From positions 1 to 7,078 of the forward strand of contig CAJCIJ010000029.1 of the NCBI GenBank assembly GCA_903970315.1: DNA of 7,078 nt, in the 5' to 3' direction. The stretch comes from Actinomycetota bacterium (lineage in GTDB: Bacteria > Actinomycetota > Thermoleophilia > Solirubrobacterales > Solirubrobacteraceae). Under the pieces are notes generated by a model. It was not told the origin of the DNA, made no database searches, and was given only the letters and a program-made list of their open reading frames with translations. Both the position numbers and the translations under genes were made by a program. Position 1 is the first letter of the stretch, and every line of letters begins with the position of its first letter. Below are positions 4,924 through 7,078 of the stretch, piece by piece.

Positions 4924-6195
4924 CTACTTCAGAAAGCCCTCGTAGGAGCGCATCATCAGCTGCGCCTCCAGTTGCTTCATCGTTTCCAGCGCCACGCCGA
5001 TCACGATCAGGATCGAGGTTCCACCGATCTGCAGGTTCTGATGGGTCTGGTCCAGGAGGATCGTGGGCAGCGCCGCCACGAGCGCCAAGAACAGCGCGCC
5101 CCAGAAAGTCAGCCGGGCCAGGATGCGATCCAAAAACTCCGCCGTGGGCCGTCCCGGCCGCACGCCCGGGATGAAGCCGCCGTACTTCTTCAGATTGTCC
5201 GCCTGGTCGACGGGGTTGAACGTGACCGCTGTGTAGAAGTAGCTGAACACGAAGATGAAGATGGACTGGCCCACGATGTAGTGCCAGCCCGTGGGCGAGA
5301 AGAAGTCGCCTATGGAGCGCGCCCAGCCGGCGTGGATGAACTGGCCCAGCGTGGCCGGGAAGGTCATGATCGCCAGGGCGAAGATGATCGGGATGACGCC
5401 GGCCATGTTCAGGCGCAACGGCAGGTAGGTCTGGCCGCCGGAGGCCATGCGGCGGCCAATCACGCGTTTGGCGTACTGCACGGGGATGCGCCGTTGTCCT
5501 TCCAGGACGAACACCACCGAGGCGAGCACCGCGAGCACCAGGAAGGGCAGCATCACCTTGAATCCCTGGTTCTGGCTGTTCCACCACGTGTTCACAAGCG
5601 ACGGCAGCCGCGACACGATCGAGGCGAAGATCAGCAGGGAGATGCCGTTGCCTATGCCTCGTTGGGTGATCAACTCGCCCACCCACATCAACAGCACCGC
5701 GCCCGCGGTCAGCGATGAGACCACCAGGAAGACGTGGGGCACGTCGAACTTGTTGATCACCGATTCGCCCGTGCTGTGCTCCTGGAGGTGGAAGATGAAC
5801 ACCACCACGATGGACTGCGCGAACGCCAGTGCCACCGTCAGGTAGCGGGTGTACTGGGTGATGCGCGCGTAACCCACTTCGCCTTCCTTTGCGAGCTTTT
5901 CGACCGGAGGCAGCGCAAACTGCATCAGCTGCATGATGATCGAGGAGGTGATGAAGGGCATGATGCCCAGCGCAAATATCGCCAGGCGCGCCAGCCCGCC
6001 ACCGTTGAGCAGGTTCAGCAGACCCAGGATGCCAGCGCCGCTGAACTGCTTCTGCAGGTTGTTGACCGCGTGGACGTTGACCCCGGGGGCAGGCAGCCAG
6101 GAGCCGACGCGGTAGATGAACAGCATGGCTCCCGTGAACAGGAGCTTCTTGCGGATCTCCGCTACTTGAAACGCGTTGAGAATCGTAGAGAGCAG
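4924..6195 (-). CDS. secY: Preprotein translocase subunit SecY
   Basis: SecY is the membrane channel of the general secretion pathway, working with SecE, SecG and SecA. With the start chosen here it has 423 residues. About ten membrane segments can be placed near 17-36, 70-92, 115-137, 153-173, 181-198, 213-231, 264-286, 306-328, 363-382 and 392-409. The plug region GILGLLNLL is near 55-63. Signatures include ITQRGIGNGISLLIF (176-190), FNPVDQADNLKKYGGFIPG (326-344) and the end LETMKQLEAQLMMRSYEGFL. The first ATG in frame (6124-6126) would remove the conserved cytoplasmic start LSTILNAFQVAEIRKKLLF and part of segment 1. The only near-start codon upstream of that block is CTG at 6193-6195, giving MLSTILNAF, as in other SecY proteins. 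No strong Shine-Dalgarno site precedes it. It lies 11 bases after rplO, so coupling is likely. Confidence 0.96.
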   Translation of the reverse strand: MLSTILNAFQVAEIRKKLLFTGAMLFIYRVGSWLPAPGVNVHAVNNLQKQFSGAGILGLLNLLNGGGLARLAIFALGIMPFITSSIIMQLMQFALPPVEKLAKEGEVGYARITQYTRYLTVALAFAQSIVVVFIFHLQEHSTGESVINKFDVPHVFLVVSSLTAGAVLLMWVGELITQRGIGNGISLLIFASIVSRLPSLVNTWWNSQNQGFKVMLPFLVLAVLASVVFVLEGQRRIPVQYAKRVIGRRMASGGQTYLPLRLNMAGVIPIIFALAIMTFPATLGQFIHAGWARSIGDFFSPTGWHYIVGQSIFIFVFSYFYTAVTFNPVDQADNLKKYGGFIPGVRPGRPTAEFLDRILARLTFWGALFLALVAALPTILLDQTHQNLQIGGTSILIVIGVALETMKQLEAQLMMRSYEGFLK

Positions 6196-6206
6196 AGCGA
6201 CGGATT

Positions 6207-6692
6207 CTAGCCGTCAAGCACCGTGCAGGTGCCTCCTGCCGCCTCGATGCGCTCGCGCGCCGTGGCGCTGAAGCCGTGGGCGTGCACGGTCAGCGCCTTG
6301 CTGAGCTCGCCCTTGGCGAGCACCTTGATGGGGATGTCCTTGCGTGTGCCAAGGCCCTTGGAGCGCATCAGCTCCACCGTGACCTCGGCGCCCGCCTCAA
6401 ACCGATCCTCCAGATCACCAAGGTTGACTGCCTGGGTGTGGGTGCGAAAGGGTCCAATAGGCATGGACTTCTTCATGTGCGGCCCACGCAGCTTGCGCAT
6501 GCGCATGTGAAGGGGCATCTGGCCACCCTCAAAGCGCGCCCTGCTCTTGGAGCCGGTGCGCGATCCGTAGCCCTTCTGTCCACGACCCGACGTCTTGCCC
6601 GTGCCGGAGCCTTCGCCGCGCCCCACGCGCTTGCGGTCGCGCCGCGAGCCGGGGTTGGGCGAAAGGGTGTGCAGACCGACGCGCTCGCTCAT
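6207..6692 (-). CDS. rplO: 50S ribosomal protein L15
   Basis: L15 is a late-assembling large-subunit protein that threads a long basic N-terminal arm into 23S rRNA. The product has 161 residues. The arm shows GLHTLSPNPGSRRDRKRVGR then GEGSGTGKTSGRGQKGYGSR and RFEGGQMPLHMRMRKLRG, all family signatures. The globular part includes VNLGDLEDRFEAGAEVTVELM and ends with VHAHGFSATARERIEAAGGT and a short C-terminus. ATG at 6690-6692 is chosen because AGGAG lies 5 bases upstream; a GTG just before it (6693-6695) would leave only 2 bases of spacing. The ATG shares one base with the TGA of the upstream gene (TGATG). The stop TAG is 11 bases before secY, the normal spc-operon neighbour. Confidence 0.97.
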   Translation of the reverse strand: MSERVGLHTLSPNPGSRRDRKRVGRGEGSGTGKTSGRGQKGYGSRTGSKSRARFEGGQMPLHMRMRKLRGPHMKKSMPIGPFRTHTQAVNLGDLEDRFEAGAEVTVELMRSKGLGTRKDIPIKVLAKGELSKALTVHAHGFSATARERIEAAGGTCTVLDG

Positions 6693-7078
6693 CACTTCTC
6701 CTCGGCCTTCTTGGAGCCGCGAATCGACGGGAAGCGCCGCTTGCGCGACGGCTTGGCCTCGGGCTCGGCCTCGGCCTCGGGCTCGGCATCAACCTCATCC
6801 GGGGCCTCGGGCTTGGAGACGGGCTCCTCGATCGCGGGCGCAGCAGCGGCCTCTGGCTCTGGCTCGCTCTGCCCCACGGCAGGCTCTGCGGCAGCCGGCT
6901 CCGGCTCTGGCTCTGGGGCGACCGGCTCCTCCACCGCAACCTCTGCGGCGGGCTCGGCTGCCGGCTGCTCGGCAACGGCCTCGGCTGCGGGCTCCGGCTC
7001 GACCTCAGTCGTGGGTGCCTCAGCGACCGCCTCGGCTGCCGGCTCGGGCTCCTGCTCGGCGGCGGGCTCGGCGGTGGC
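6692..7078 (-). CDS. C-terminal part of a Pro/Glu/Ala-rich tail, probably on ribosomal protein L30 or S5 (partial)
   Basis: The frame is open from the window edge to the TGA at 6692-6694, giving 128 residues with no folded-domain signature. Nearly all are Glu, Pro, Ala and Val, in runs such as EPEPEPAAAEPA and DAEPEAEAEPEA. The composition turns basic near the end (KPSRKRRFPSIRGSKK) and closes with AEEK. It looks disordered, strongly acidic and tipped with a basic patch. No start need exist in this window. In spc operons the gene just before rplO is rpmD (L30), and before that rpsE (S5), so a C-terminal extension of one of these is the likeliest identity. That is from position only; an unrelated disordered protein remains possible. 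The last codons contain the Shine-Dalgarno site of rplO, and the stop overlaps its start by one base. Confidence 0.7.
   Translation of the reverse strand, partial: ATAEPAAEQEPEPAAEAVAEAPTTEVEPEPAAEAVAEQPAAEPAAEVAVEEPVAPEPEPEPAAAEPAVGQSEPEPEAAAAPAIEEPVSKPEAPDEVDAEPEAEAEPEAKPSRKRRFPSIRGSKKAEEK
6698..6703 (-). promoter_or_regulatory. Shine-Dalgarno site of rplO
   Basis: GAGGAG on the minus strand ends 5 bases before ATG 6692. It lies inside the last codons of the upstream gene and fixes the rplO start at the ATG, not at the GTG three bases earlier. Confidence 0.75.
6968..7051 (-). repeat. Imperfect 51-base-period repeat within the acidic tail
   Basis: The 11-residue unit EPEPAAEAVAE is encoded twice, at 7019-7051 and 6968-7000, one period being 51 bases. 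The two DNA copies differ at a few positions while the encoded residues are identical. Shorter Glu-Pro and Glu-Ala runs follow down to about 6750. This looks like a disordered tail that grew by internal duplication. Confidence 0.7.

Noticed and set aside
4483..5718. A 411-codon open frame on the plus strand
   Set aside because: It lies opposite secY and adk, whose identity is certain; its residue composition (Arg/Gln/His-rich) matches no family and is typical of antisense frames in GC-rich DNA.
4883..6217. A 444-codon minus-strand frame overlapping secY
   Set aside because: It is out of frame with secY and has low-complexity, family-free sequence; SecY is unambiguous in the other frame.

Overview
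The window is a GC-rich stretch of the bacterial translation/secretion supercluster (spc operon running into the alpha operon). All ten recognisable genes lie on the minus strand, so transcription runs from position 7078 towards 1. In transcription order the layout is: the C-terminal part of a Pro/Glu/Ala-rich protein cut by the window edge, rplO (L15), secY, adk, map, a 178-base gap with a nested hairpin, rpmJ (L36), rpsM (S13), rpsK (S11), rpsD (S4), rpoA, a nested hairpin, rplQ (L17), and the first codons of truA, cut by the other edge.

The order secY-adk-map-rpmJ-rpsM-rpsK-rpsD-rpoA-rplQ-truA is the arrangement seen in Gram-positive-type lineages. The high GC, frequent GTG starts and protein style (for example RpoA starting MLDFQIPRI) suggest an actinobacterium, perhaps a deep-branching one of the Thermoleophilia/Solirubrobacterales kind. 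That placement is inference, because there is no rRNA or other taxonomic marker that I can compare. I see no mobile element, CRISPR array, tRNA, rRNA or defence gene.

The genes form one functional unit. Ribosomal proteins of both subunits are made with the protein-export channel (SecY), the enzyme that removes initiator methionine (Map), adenylate kinase, the RNA polymerase alpha subunit and, at the end, a tRNA pseudouridine synthase. Spacing is tight: stop and start codons abut or share a base at rpmJ/rpsM, rpsM/rpsK and upstream gene/rplO, which suggests translational coupling. The only larger gaps are map-rpmJ (178 bases), rpoA-rplQ (67), rpsD-rpoA (94 with the start chosen here), rpsK-rpsD (59) and adk-map (46).

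This is a housekeeping region and I found no new multi-gene system. The points worth a second look are modest. secY and truA have no ATG, GTG or TTG where homology needs a start, so CTG starts are the best explanation. infA is absent from its usual place between map and rpmJ. Nested hairpins sit just upstream of rpmJ and of rplQ. A long repetitive disordered tail is encoded just upstream of rplO. The adenylate kinase lid has only part of its usual zinc ligand set.
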